Shown here: one piece after another, positions 9,727 through 18,267 of the stretch
Numbering within the stretch: the first letter of the stretch is position 1
Layout: the number at the start of each line of letters is the position of its first letter
Assembly: GCF_024623785.1 (NCBI RefSeq)
Contig: NZ_JANKBZ010000009.1
Span: 1-64,000 of the forward strand
From: Archangium lipolyticum
Lineage (GTDB): Bacteria; Myxococcota; Myxococcia; Myxococcales; Myxococcaceae
Length of the DNA: 64,000 nucleotides
Direction: 5' to 3'
Program-made: the position numbers and the translations under genes
The notes under the pieces: model-generated
Databases searched by the model: none
Told to the model about the DNA's origin: nothing
What the model saw: only the letters and a program-made list of their open reading frames with translations

Positions 9727-10062
9727 TTACTTCGTCGACAGCCAGGAGGGCGCGGGCGAGGCCTTCAGGTAGCGGCTCGCCAGGGAGGAGGGCTGCGCGA
9801 GCGGAGCCGGGGCCGAGTCGCACCCGGTCTTCGCCTGGGCGAAGAATGCGCTCACGGGCTGGGCACGGTACGGGATGGGGTACTTCCCGCCGCAGCCGTT
9901 GTAGACGTAACAGGTGGTGATGTAGCCGTAGTCGTCGCAGCTGCCGCAGACGCCGCGCTTGCAATACGTCTCACAGGCGGGGGCCGCCTGGGCGGTCTGG
10001 GCGAAGCCCACTCCAGTGAGAGACAGCAGCGACAGAAGGCCCATCACGGTGTTCTTGGTCAT
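9727..10062 (-). CDS. Small exported cysteine-rich protein
   Basis: 111 residues with a clear signal peptide ([18 protein letters not shown], cleavage near AQA-AP). The mature part opens with eight cysteines in about 40 residues (C-x3-C-x4-C-x2-C-x8-C-x6-C pattern), likely disulfide-bonded. A further Cys lies in a Pro/Ala/Ser-rich tail. I do not recognise a family. It is a free-standing gene between the vWA lipoprotein gene and the M50 protease gene, all on the minus strand but with gaps above 60 bases. Confidence 0.5.
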   Translation of the reverse strand: MTKNTVMGLLSLLSLTGVGFAQTAQAAPACETYCKRGVCGSCDDYGYITTCYVYNGCGGKYPIPYRAQPVSAFFAQAKTGCDSAPAPLAQPSSLASRYLKASPAPSWLSTK

Positions 10063-10199
10063 GCTCGCTCCGGGGGGGACGGCGGTGTTTTGGCCCTGCG
10101 GGTGCCGCGACGACGACCTGGAGTGTAGAGATGAGCGTACGCGAGGCGAAGCACCTCCAGGGTTTCCCTCGGTTACCCGTCTCGCGGGAGCAGATGGCT

Positions 10200-11165
10200 T
10201 CAGGGTTGCCTGGAGGCCCAGCCCAGGAACAGCAGGCCGATGAGGAGCGCCAGCATCCCCGCGAACCAGACGCCGGAGAGCGCGAGGCTGGCCAGCGCCG
10301 AGGGCGGACGTTGCCGCACCCGCTGGTGGAGATCCCTCATCACCCGGGCGCGCCCCACGTAGGCATTCGTCTCGTGCTCACCGCTCGTGCCCACCATCAT
10401 GAGCGAGGCGTCGTAGAGGGCGCGCATCGAGGTGTCATCGAGCCGCTCCGGGGCCTGCGCCATGCCCGGGTACGCCGCGCGCAGCTCGTGGACGTGACGC
10501 AGCAGCCGCGCCTGGCGGAACAGTCCCATCACGTTGAAGAGACCGACGGCGGCCAGCAGCCAGGTATCGAGCGCGAGCGCCACGCCGATCAGCGCCAGCG
10601 AGGTGAGCAGGGTGAAGGCGAGCTCCAGGTAGCGGTGGCGGCTGAAGAGGAGCAGCTGGAAGAGGCGGCCTCCATCCAGCGGCATCAGCGGCAGCAGGTT
10701 GAAGCCGTTGAGGGCGAGGAGCAGCAGGGCCGCCTCCGTCAGCCCCTGGGATTTCGTGGCGGCCACGAAGCCCACCAGTCCACAGCCCGCGAGGATGCCA
10801 GGGATGGGGCCCAGGAGGAGCACCAGCGCCTCCTTCCAGCTCTCCGCGCCCTGGTTCCGCCCGGACACGGCCGCTCCGAAGAAAGGGATGAAGAACATCC
10901 GCACATCCTGGAAGCCGAAGAGCCTCATCCCGGCCCAGTGGCCGAGCTCGTGGAAGAGCAGCACGGAGATGAGCAACACCAGGTAGCGCCAGTCGTGCTC
11001 ACCCCACAGGGAGAGCGCGAACAGGACGAGCGTCCCCATCAGGAGGAGTGCGCCGCTGCTTGCCCGCTCCGGGAGCAGGAAGGCCACCCGGGCCCGTTGG
11101 TACTCCCGCTCCTCGGGTGTGATTTCGATGGAAGGAGGAGCGAGCTCCTGCGCAGGTTCGATCAT
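10200..11165 (-). CDS. Site-2-protease-like M50 membrane metalloprotease
   Basis: 321 residues. The ATG at 11165 directly follows GGGAGGGA. Several membrane helices are visible. The zinc motif HELGH lies in the second helix (about residues 91-95), and the third zinc-ligand motif of S2P enzymes appears as NLLPLMPLDGG (Asp about residue 187). These proteases cut membrane proteins within the bilayer, often releasing anti-sigma factors or other regulators. A basic cytoplasmic segment and a final transmembrane helix follow. It lies 35 bases downstream of the sensor kinase gene on the same strand, so the two probably form an operon, and a signalling role is plausible. Confidence 0.75.
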   Translation of the reverse strand: MIEPAQELAPPSIEITPEEREYQRARVAFLLPERASSGALLLMGTLVLFALSLWGEHDWRYLVLLISVLLFHELGHWAGMRLFGFQDVRMFFIPFFGAAVSGRNQGAESWKEALVLLLGPIPGILAGCGLVGFVAATKSQGLTEAALLLLALNGFNLLPLMPLDGGRLFQLLLFSRHRYLELAFTLLTSLALIGVALALDTWLLAAVGLFNVMGLFRQARLLRHVHELRAAYPGMAQAPERLDDTSMRALYDASLMMVGTSGEHETNAYVGRARVMRDLHQRVRQRPPSALASLALSGVWFAGMLALLIGLLFLGWASRQP

Positions 11166-11200
11166 TCCCTCCCATTCTAGGTCGAAGAGGGCCTGGCCCG

Positions 11201-13072
11201 TCAGGGGGGCGTCCGCCGCAGGGGCAGCGTCACGACGAAGGTCGCGCCCTTGCCGGGCTCGCTCTCGACCTGGATCGAGCCTCCATGGCGCTCGATGATC
11301 TCCCGGGAGATGTAGAGCCCGAGACCCAGACCACTGACGGTGTTCGCGGACGTGGCGCGCTCGAAGCGCAGGAAGATCCGCTCCTGGTCCTCGGGCGTGA
11401 TGCCCGGTCCCTGGTCCCGTACCTTCAGCACGGCGTCCGAGTCCGAGCCCTGGACGGTGAGCTCGACGGGTGAGCCCTGGCCGTAACGGACGGCGTTCGT
11501 GATGAGGTTGGTGAGCACCTGATCGATCCGGAAGCGGTCCCAGTCGCCTTCGACCACGCCGTGGCACTCGCAGGAGATGGGGGCGCCGCCTGCTTGAACG
11601 GTCAGCCGCTCCACGACTTCCCGGGCCAGCTCACACAGGTCGAACGTCTCCGGGGTGAAGGTGAGCTTCCCGGTCGAGATGCGGGAGATGTCCAGCATGT
11701 CGTCCACCAGCCGGGCCAGCCGCTGGACGCTCTTGTCGGTCTGCACCACGAGCCGGGTCACCCGGGCGGGATCGAAAGCGTCCGGGCGGCCCCGCTCGAT
11801 GCTCCGCTTCATCATCTGGGTCTGGAGCTGGATCGAGGTGAGCGGGGTCTTGAGCTCATGCGAGGCGATCGACAGGAACTCGTCGCGAGCACGGACGGCC
11901 TCCTCGAGCGCCTGCCGGATCTTCTTCTGCTCGGTGATGTCGTGGGCGACGATGATGGCGCCGCGGATCTCCCCGGTCTCGGAATCCCGGTCGGGGACGA
12001 ACTCGACATCCTGGACGGTGTATTCACCCGAGGGCTTGCGCAGCACGTTCTCGTAGCGCACCGGCTCGCCCGCGAGCGCGCGCTTTTCATGGGGCTCCGC
12101 CAGACGTGCTGTCTCCTCGGTCACGAAGTCGCGGCGCTTCTTGCCCAGGAGCTCGGAGCTCTTGATTCCGTACCAGGTCTCGTACGTCCGGTTGACGAAC
12201 CGGTAGCGGCCTTCCCGATCGATATAGCTGACGAAGCCGGGCAGGCGATCGGTGATGAGTTGCAGCTGCTCCTGGCTCCGTTGAATCGTCTGCCGCGCGA
12301 GCACGTAATCGGTCACGTTGATCCCCATGAGGATCAGACCCCGCACATGGCCGGACTCATCGAAATGAGGCGTGAACGTGTAGGTGTAATACCCGAGCTT
12401 CATGGTCCCGCTGGCGGTGCGGAAGTGGAGGGGCACCTCGCTCTGCTCGACCCGTCTTCCCGTCCGGAAGGCCTCATCGAGCTGCTCGAAGATGCCGGTG
12501 CCCTCCAGTTCTGGCAGCACGCTTCGAAGAGGGATGCCCAGGTACTCGCGTGAGCCCAGGAAGAGCTTCAGGTATTCGTCATTGGCGAACTCGTAGATGT
12601 GCTCGGGTCCGTGGACGATGGCCGTCGCGGCCGTCGCGGCCTTGAACGCGGAGATGAGCCGTTCACGTTCGCCGGATTTCAACTTCTCGGTCTGGGTTCT
12701 CGCACGCCCGAACCCGGCCGCGGCTTCGCGGATCCCTCCATTGACGAGGTCGAGGATGAGCTGGATGCCTTCGGGAGATGCTCGCGCTTCCCGATGGAGG
12801 AGCTCGAGCAGCACCGATTGCAGGAGCCCGTACACCTGGATGACATCCTCGAGCTCGTCCTCGCCGAACCGGAGCTGCTGCCGTCCAGCACCCCCGTCCA
12901 GATGGATCAATCCCGCGGTCAGGTCATCCAGCAGCCCGGGAAGGTGGGACTCGAGCCCCAGAGCGCCTCGGGCCTTCCGCTCCCAGGTCACGAGAATTTC
13001 CGATCTCCTCCGTAGCAGGAGCTCCGCGATGGATCGAGCCAGCTCTGGAGAGGGACTTGTTTCGTGACTCAA
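11201..13072 (-). CDS. RsbRD/PAS sensor histidine kinase
   Basis: 623 residues, no transmembrane segments. An RsbRD-like helical N-terminus (about 1-130) is followed by a PAS_4-type domain (about 140-260), a second PAS/PAC (about 270-385, starting QLQLITDRLPGFVSYID), and HisKA with the phospho-acceptor in ASHELKTPL. The HATPase domain has the N box (LTNLITNAVRYG), G1 box (VRDQGPGI), F box and G2 box (GLGLGLYI). All catalytic boxes are intact. There is no receiver domain, and no response regulator lies nearby, so the partner is elsewhere. Cytoplasmic sensing through PAS ligands is likely. It is divergent from the dihydroxyacetone kinase gene across a 129-base gap. Confidence 0.85.
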   Translation of the reverse strand: MSHETSPSPELARSIAELLLRRRSEILVTWERKARGALGLESHLPGLLDDLTAGLIHLDGGAGRQQLRFGEDELEDVIQVYGLLQSVLLELLHREARASPEGIQLILDLVNGGIREAAAGFGRARTQTEKLKSGERERLISAFKAATAATAIVHGPEHIYEFANDEYLKLFLGSREYLGIPLRSVLPELEGTGIFEQLDEAFRTGRRVEQSEVPLHFRTASGTMKLGYYTYTFTPHFDESGHVRGLILMGINVTDYVLARQTIQRSQEQLQLITDRLPGFVSYIDREGRYRFVNRTYETWYGIKSSELLGKKRRDFVTEETARLAEPHEKRALAGEPVRYENVLRKPSGEYTVQDVEFVPDRDSETGEIRGAIIVAHDITEQKKIRQALEEAVRARDEFLSIASHELKTPLTSIQLQTQMMKRSIERGRPDAFDPARVTRLVVQTDKSVQRLARLVDDMLDISRISTGKLTFTPETFDLCELAREVVERLTVQAGGAPISCECHGVVEGDWDRFRIDQVLTNLITNAVRYGQGSPVELTVQGSDSDAVLKVRDQGPGITPEDQERIFLRFERATSANTVSGLGLGLYISREIIERHGGSIQVESEPGKGATFVVTLPLRRTPP

Positions 13073-13201
13073 TCGCTCGCTGCCTTCCAGATCGCGCCGG
13101 ATCGGGAGCCCCTTAACATAATGAGACGCCGCGTCTCAGTGCCAGGAAGCGGGGCGTGCCCGGACTTGACGTGACTCGGGCCTCACGTTCACTTTTGGAG
13201 G

Positions 13202-14902
13202 ATGAAGAAGCTCGTCAATGGTCCCCGCGCCGTCGTGGGGGAGATGCTCGAGGGTCTGGTCTCGCTCGCGCCGGGGCAGGCGCTGCTGGAGGGGGAGTCC
13301 GTGGTGGTCCGCGCCGACACCCCCATGGAGGTCCATCAACGCGAGGTCGCCGTCATCTCCGGAGGTGGCAGCGGACACGAACCCGCCCACGCGGGCTACG
13401 TGGGCGCCGGCATGCTGCACGCGGCGGTCGCCGGGGACGTGTTCACCTCGCCCAGCCCCGATGCGGTCCTGGCGGCGATCCGCGCGGTGTCGGGTCCGGC
13501 GGGCGCGCTGCTGATCGTGAAGAACTATACCGGGGATCGGCTGAACTTCGGCCTCGCCGCCGAGCTGGCGCGCGCGGAGGGCATCCCGACGGAGATCGTC
13601 GTCGTCGCCGACGATGTCTCACTGCGCGACACCGTCGAGCCCTCGCGCCGGAGGGGCATCGCGGGGACCATCCTGGTGCACAAGGTGGCTGGTGCCGCCG
13701 CCGCCTCCGGCGCCTCGCTCGCGGAGGTCGCACGGGAAGCCGCGGCGACCGCCGCCGGGCTCGGCACCATGGGCGTCGGGCTGGGCCCCTGTACCGTGCC
13801 CGCGGCGGGCCGCCCTGGCTTCGCGCTCGGCGTGGGAGAGATCGAGCTCGGCCTGGGCATTCATGGTGAGCAGGGCGTGCGGCGCGTGCCGCTGCAGCCG
13901 GCGGACGCGCTGGTGGACACCCTGCTGGAGACCATCCTGGAGGACCTGCGCATCGGCGCTGGCGAGCGCGTGGCCTTGTTGGTCAATGGTCTGGGCGGCA
14001 CCCCGCCCATGGAGCTGGCGATCGTGGCCCGTCGCGCCCTGGCCGTGTTGCGCGAGCGGAAGGTCGTCGTGGAGCGGGCCTGGAGTGGCTCGTTCCTGAC
14101 GGCGCTGGAGATGCCGGGCTGTTCGCTGAGCCTGTTGAAGGTGGACGACGAGCGGCTGCGCCGGCTCGACGTGGCCACCGCCGCACCCGCCTGGCCGGGC
14201 AGCGGAAGGATCGCCCCGGCACGTCAGCGCCGGCCCGTGCCTCCGGCGCCGCCGGTACCCGTGGAGGCAGGCGCGGAGCAGCCCGGGATGGCCCGGTTCA
14301 AACAGGCGGTCCTGTCGGTCGCCGACGCGCTCGAGACGGCCGAATCGTTCCTGACGGAGCTCGACAGCGCGGCGGGCGATGGCGACCTCGGCATCAGCCT
14401 GGCGCGCGGCGCGGCGGCCCTGCGTGCCCTGCCCGAGTCCTCGTGGGCCAGCCCCTCCCGGGCGCTGACGGCGATGGGTGAAGCGCTGCGCCGCAGCGTG
14501 GGCGGTAGCTCGGGGCCGTTCTACGCCACCGCGTTGTTGCGCGCCGCCCGCCGCCTGGGGGACACGACGCCGGACGCGAAGGTGTGGGCCGGAGCCTTCC
14601 TGGCCGCAGTCGAGGCCGTGGCGGAGCTCGGGGGCGCTCGTCCCGGGGACCGCACGATGCTCGACGCCCTGCATCCCGCCGCCGACGCCTTCGCCCGGGC
14701 GTTGGAGGCCGGGCAGTCGCTGGCCAATGCCTGGGAAGCCTGTGTCCTGGAGGCGGAGCGGGGCGCGGAGGCCACCGCTCGGATGAAGCCGCGCCTGGGA
14801 CGCGCCAGCTACCTGGGCGAGCGCGTCCTCGGTGTTCCCGACGCCGGGGCGGCGGCCGTCGTCGTCTGGATGAAGCCGCTCTCCCGCTATGTGTCCCAGT
14901 AG
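13202..14902 (+). CDS. Single-chain ATP-dependent dihydroxyacetone kinase (DhaK-DhaL)
   Basis: 566 residues, ATG right after GGAGG. The N-terminal DhaK part (about 1-330) has the glycine-rich SGGGSGHEPAHAGYVG substrate loop, KNYTGDRLNF, and the histidine in GLGIHGE (His about 221) that holds dihydroxyacetone as a hemiaminal. The C-terminal DhaL part (about 360-566) carries the Mg-ATP aspartates in AAGDGDLG and the SVGGSSGPFY nucleotide loop. Both halves on one chain define the ATP-dependent kinase rather than the PTS-linked DhaKLM. It phosphorylates dihydroxyacetone, and possibly glyceraldehyde, for glycolysis. No glycerol dehydrogenase lies beside it. Confidence 0.88.
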   Translation: MKKLVNGPRAVVGEMLEGLVSLAPGQALLEGESVVVRADTPMEVHQREVAVISGGGSGHEPAHAGYVGAGMLHAAVAGDVFTSPSPDAVLAAIRAVSGPAGALLIVKNYTGDRLNFGLAAELARAEGIPTEIVVVADDVSLRDTVEPSRRRGIAGTILVHKVAGAAAASGASLAEVAREAAATAAGLGTMGVGLGPCTVPAAGRPGFALGVGEIELGLGIHGEQGVRRVPLQPADALVDTLLETILEDLRIGAGERVALLVNGLGGTPPMELAIVARRALAVLRERKVVVERAWSGSFLTALEMPGCSLSLLKVDDERLRRLDVATAAPAWPGSGRIAPARQRRPVPPAPPVPVEAGAEQPGMARFKQAVLSVADALETAESFLTELDSAAGDGDLGISLARGAAALRALPESSWASPSRALTAMGEALRRSVGGSSGPFYATALLRAARRLGDTTPDAKVWAGAFLAAVEAVAELGGARPGDRTMLDALHPAADAFARALEAGQSLANAWEACVLEAERGAEATARMKPRLGRASYLGERVLGVPDAGAAAVVVWMKPLSRYVSQ

Positions 14903-14959
14903 GGAGTGCGTCGACTCCGTGCGCTCCGCCCCGGTCCGATTCCGGTGCCACCGTCCGGA

Positions 14960-15003
14960 GGGCACGTGGGTTGTCGGCCGGGGTGCATCCACCTCACGTG
15001 CCC
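14960..15003. terminator. Long-spaced perfect inverted repeat at convergent ends
   Basis: Nine-base arms GGGCACGTG and CACGTGCCC are separated by 26 bases. They lie between the dihydroxyacetone kinase stop (14902) and the opposite-strand beta-lactamase-like stop (15026). One further G-T and one G-C pair can extend the stem. A bidirectional terminator is most likely. Each arm also holds the palindrome CACGTG, so a protein-binding role cannot be ruled out. Confidence 0.4.
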
Positions 15004-15025
15004 AGGCAGGAGCGGTGACGGACAA

Positions 15026-16495
15026 TTACAGCCGGCGTCCCAGTGGCTGGCCATCCACCAACAGGAGCATCTGGCCGTCCGCGGTGCCCTGGAAGCTCAC
15101 GTTCATGCCGTCGTTGATGCCGAGGTCATTCCGGATGACGAAATCATTGTCACCGTAGGCCTCGAGCTCCAGGACCTGGGTCGGCGTCGTGTAGGTCCAA
15201 TCCGCCAGCAACCGGCCCGACTCCTCGTAGAGCCTCATCCTTCCATAGATGTGGAGGACGTAGTCGCCCACGTACCTCTGCCATACCGAGGTGTCCGGCA
15301 CGAAGGTGCTGGGGGCCCGGTAGACCAGGGGCGGGGCCGGAGGTGGCTCGGCGCCCAACAGCAGCGCGGCAACGCTCTTGGCCAGCTCCTGCTGGTGGGG
15401 TCCGTTCAGGTTGGCGAGCGTCGCCACCGCCAGGTTGTCCTCGGGGAACAGCATGAACATGGAGCCGCTGCCGATCACGCTCCCGTCGTGGTAGACGGCC
15501 TGCCTGCCGGACATCGGCCCCAGCTCCCAACCCCAACCATAGGCGGCGTCCGCGGAGGTGGCCGCGGCGGGTTGCCACATCTGGTGGAGGGTCTCCGGGG
15601 TGATGACGCGGCCATGGACGCCCCGGCCCTTCGCGAGCATCGCGGCCAGGTAGCGGCTCACGTCATGGGCCGAGGAGTAGGTCGAAGCGCCGGCCGGGTG
15701 TTGCTCGCGGGCGAGCAGCATGGGCACGGGGCGGGTGTTTCCTCGCGTCCACGCATAGCCCTGGGCGAGGTGACCCGTTGCCTCCGGCGGAGGGCCGAAC
15801 GTGGTGTGATTCATTCCCAGGGGCTGGAAGACGTGGTTCGCCAGGTATTGCTCGTAGGGCATACCCGACACCGTCTGGACGATGAGTCCGAGGACGGCAT
15901 AACCCGTATTGGAATACATCCATCCCTGTCCCGGCGGGAAGGCGAGGCTCAACTGAGAGAACGAGCGCACCCGGCGCTCCAATGCGCCGTCATCCGTGGT
16001 GCCCTCCAGGAGCGATTTCGCGGGCATGCCCGAGGTATGTGAGAGGAGTTGTTTCACGAGGATGCCGCTGCCCCGTCCATCCGCTGTCTGGAACCAGGGC
16101 AGGTAGCGCGTCACGGGCGCCTCCAGGTCCACCTTGCCCTGCTCCACCAGTTGCAGCAGGGCCAGCGCCGTCATGGACTTGGTGGTCGACCCCACCGACA
16201 CGCGTGTGCACGCGGTCATCGGCTCGCCCGACTCCAGGTTGGCGCTCCCGTAACCCCTGACGTAGACGGGCTTTCCATCACGCACCACGACCAGCGAGAG
16301 GCCCGGGATACGGCCATGCCGCATCCGCTCCTCGACGAGCTGGTCGATGCTCTCCTTCAGCTCCCGAGGCAGGGAGGGCCGTCTCTGCAGGCAGGGTTGG
16401 TACTGCATTTCCGGTGGGCTCGAGGGCTCGGCGCACGCGGTGCTCCAGCTGACGCCCAACGAGAGCGCGGTGGCGAGAACGAATCTCTTCATCAT
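15026..16495 (-). CDS. Exported class C beta-lactamase-like serine hydrolase
   Basis: 489 residues. A signal peptide (LATALSLGVSWSTACA) leads to a beta-lactamase/D-ala carboxypeptidase fold. The S-x-x-K motif is STTK (about residue 110), followed by the YSN tyrosine motif (about 205) and an HDG in place of KTG (about 350). The last is usual for the esterase/EstB and pab87-like branch rather than for true AmpC. A roughly 100-residue C-terminal beta domain (DUF3471/lipocalin-like) follows. It is probably a periplasmic or secreted peptidase or esterase acting on peptidoglycan fragments or D-amino-acid peptides. Antibiotic resistance is not implied. It is 87 bases downstream of tyrA, on the same strand. 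Confidence 0.75.
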   Translation of the reverse strand: MMKRFVLATALSLGVSWSTACAEPSSPPEMQYQPCLQRRPSLPRELKESIDQLVEERMRHGRIPGLSLVVVRDGKPVYVRGYGSANLESGEPMTACTRVSVGSTTKSMTALALLQLVEQGKVDLEAPVTRYLPWFQTADGRGSGILVKQLLSHTSGMPAKSLLEGTTDDGALERRVRSFSQLSLAFPPGQGWMYSNTGYAVLGLIVQTVSGMPYEQYLANHVFQPLGMNHTTFGPPPEATGHLAQGYAWTRGNTRPVPMLLAREQHPAGASTYSSAHDVSRYLAAMLAKGRGVHGRVITPETLHQMWQPAAATSADAAYGWGWELGPMSGRQAVYHDGSVIGSGSMFMLFPEDNLAVATLANLNGPHQQELAKSVAALLLGAEPPPAPPLVYRAPSTFVPDTSVWQRYVGDYVLHIYGRMRLYEESGRLLADWTYTTPTQVLELEAYGDNDFVIRNDLGINDGMNVSFQGTADGQMLLLVDGQPLGRRL

Positions 16496-16581
16496 GAGGG
16501 TGACTGCTCCGAGGAACTGGGGCTGGTCCGGCCAACCGCCCCTGGTTCGATGGACTGAGTCTCGGGAGCACCCGGAAATGA

Positions 16582-17661
16582 TCAAAAATTCGAAACCGGC
16601 TCTCGGCCCTTCGTGTGCTGGGCGCGCCGGGAGAAGCGGAGCACCGCGCGGAAGACGGCCTCCACGCCCTCCGCGTCCAGCCCTCGCTCGGTGGCCCAGG
16701 CACGGCGCGAGGCGATCATTGCTTCCTCTCGCGCCGGGTCGGGCACCGGCTGTCCCGCCTGTGCCTTGGCCTGGAGCGCGCGCCGGGCCAGCTCGGCCCT
16801 CCGGGCCAGCAGCTCCACCAGCTCTCGATCGACCTGGTCGATGAGCTCGCGTGTCTCCGTCAGCTCCGGCAGGCCCGTCTCCAACGCTGGGAGCTCCAGG
16901 TGCGGTGTCTCCGGCGCCTCGGCCTCGGGAGGGATGGCCTCCAGCTCCTGATGGATGGCGTTGAGCGCGCCGAGCAGATGGCTCCGTGCCTCCGCCGCGA
17001 AGGGATTGTCGTGCTGGATGGCCGCGAAGAGGTGTCCGGCGTCCGCGCGGATGGTCTCGATGGTCCGTGACAGCGCCTTGAAGCTCGCCGGCGCGAAGGG
17101 CACGTCCACCCCCGAGCCCGCGTCCAGCATCCCCTTGGCCACGAAGAAGGTGAGCGCGTGCGTGTGCGCCATGATCCGGTCGTGCCCCTCGGGCGTCTGC
17201 TCGATGATCTCGCAGCCCAGCCGCTCGAAGAAGACCCGCGCCCGCTTCGCCGCGTCCGGGTGGAGCGGGTTGGGGCAGACCACCACGCGCAGCGGGCGCT
17301 CCGCCATGGCGAGGCTCAGAGGCCCGAAGAGCGGATGGGTCCCCACCCAGGGCACCTTCGTGCCGAGCACCTCGGCCAGCGCGTGCACGGGCTTCACCTT
17401 GACGCTCCCCACGTCGAGCACCAGCTGCTCTGGTTTCAGGTAGGGGCGCAGGCTCTCGAGCACGGCCTGCATCCGCGGCACCGGCACGGCCACCACCACC
17501 AGCTCCGCCCCGGCGGTCAGCTCCTGGAAGGACCCGGCCCGGTGGGCCTCGGGAATGTCGGCCACCGGGTCCAGCGCGCGGTAGCCCACCCCCGCCGCCT
17601 CCAACAGTGAGCCCAGCGCCCGGCCGAACCGTCCGTATCCAACGATGGCGACTCGCGACAT
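16582..17661 (-). CDS. tyrA: Prephenate dehydrogenase fused to chorismate mutase
   Basis: 359 residues. An N-terminal Rossmann domain (VAIVGYGRFGRALG) is followed by the prephenate dehydrogenase landmarks: a VGSVKVKP segment, THPLFGP, and the helix HALTFFVAKGMLDAG. The last about 85 residues (ETRELIDQVDRELVELLARRAELARR onward) match an AroQ-type chorismate mutase helix bundle with the conserved D-x-x-D-x-x-L-x-x-L-x-x-R pattern. It would convert chorismate to prephenate and on to 4-hydroxyphenylpyruvate for tyrosine. The order is dehydrogenase then mutase, the reverse of enterobacterial TyrA. The start at 17661 gives the full Rossmann loop. Confidence 0.85.
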   Translation of the reverse strand: MSRVAIVGYGRFGRALGSLLEAAGVGYRALDPVADIPEAHRAGSFQELTAGAELVVVAVPVPRMQAVLESLRPYLKPEQLVLDVGSVKVKPVHALAEVLGTKVPWVGTHPLFGPLSLAMAERPLRVVVCPNPLHPDAAKRARVFFERLGCEIIEQTPEGHDRIMAHTHALTFFVAKGMLDAGSGVDVPFAPASFKALSRTIETIRADAGHLFAAIQHDNPFAAEARSHLLGALNAIHQELEAIPPEAEAPETPHLELPALETGLPELTETRELIDQVDRELVELLARRAELARRALQAKAQAGQPVPDPAREEAMIASRRAWATERGLDAEGVEAVFRAVLRFSRRAQHTKGREPVSNF

Positions 17662-17759
17662 GACCGCAACTGTACACGAGCCCCCAACGGCCTTGGACCC
17701 GCCTCCGTCCACAGGCGCAGAGTGCTTCCTTTCGCAGCACCCCCGAGAGGCAACCGAGC

Positions 17760-18203
17760 GTGTCCGAAGCGAAGAAGAACGTGGATCGCACCAGGCAGAT
17801 CTTCGAGGAGATGTCCCGCACCGGCTCCGTCCAGCCCCTCCTCGACAAGCTGGACGACGATGCCACCTTCAAGCTCTCCCTACCCCCTGGTACCCCCCTC
17901 AGCGGCGAGTTCTGCGGCAGGCTCGCCATCGTCGATTACTTCGACCGGCTCGACGAGGTGCTCGACGTCCAGGAGATCCACACCTGGAACTTCGTCGGCA
18001 ACGGCGACCAGGTCATCGTCCTCGGTGACGAGCAGTTCATCGTCAGGAAGACCGGCAGATCCTGCCGCAGCGAGTTCGCCTTCATCCTCGATTTCCGTGA
18101 CGGGATGATCGTCCGCGTGCTCGTCATCGAGGATTTGTCCGGCGTCGTCGAGGCTTTTGCTCCCGTGGGGGCCCGGGCCGTGGCTCGGGCCTCCGGATCT
18201 TGA
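17760..18203 (+). CDS. SnoaL/NTF2-like protein
   Basis: 147 residues, starting at GTG 17760 behind GAGAGG. The layout is NTF2-like: an N-terminal helix, then WNFVGNGDQVIVLGDEQF and a C-terminal sheet IVRVLVIEDLSG. The family includes polyketide cyclases, ketosteroid isomerase relatives and many proteins of unknown role; no catalytic residues stand out here. It is transcribed divergently from tyrA across 98 bases and followed by a strong hairpin with a short T tract. Confidence 0.6.
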   Translation: MSEAKKNVDRTRQIFEEMSRTGSVQPLLDKLDDDATFKLSLPPGTPLSGEFCGRLAIVDYFDRLDEVLDVQEIHTWNFVGNGDQVIVLGDEQFIVRKTGRSCRSEFAFILDFRDGMIVRVLVIEDLSGVVEAFAPVGARAVARASGS

Positions 18204-18228
18204 GCACGGGGTGGAGGACGGAATCGTC

Positions 18229-18264
18229 TACCCTCACCCCGTCCCTCTCCCAGAGGGAGAGGGG
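18229..18264 (+). repeat. 36-bp interspersed palindromic repeat, copy 1, acting as terminator
   Basis: A 36-base unit that recurs without mismatch at 33471-33506. It contains a 9-bp perfect stem (CCCTCTCCC / GGGAGAGGG) around AGA. In this copy the hairpin is followed by TTTT and lies 25 bases after a rightward stop codon, so it can serve as a Rho-independent terminator. Such C/G-rich hairpin repeats recur between genes in many high-GC bacteria. Confidence 0.75.
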
Positions 18265-18267
18265 TTT

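Noticed and set aside
15026-16495. Antibiotic-resistance beta-lactamase
   Set aside because: The third motif is HDG rather than KTG and the protein has an extra C-terminal beta domain, placing it with esterases and peptidases of the family.
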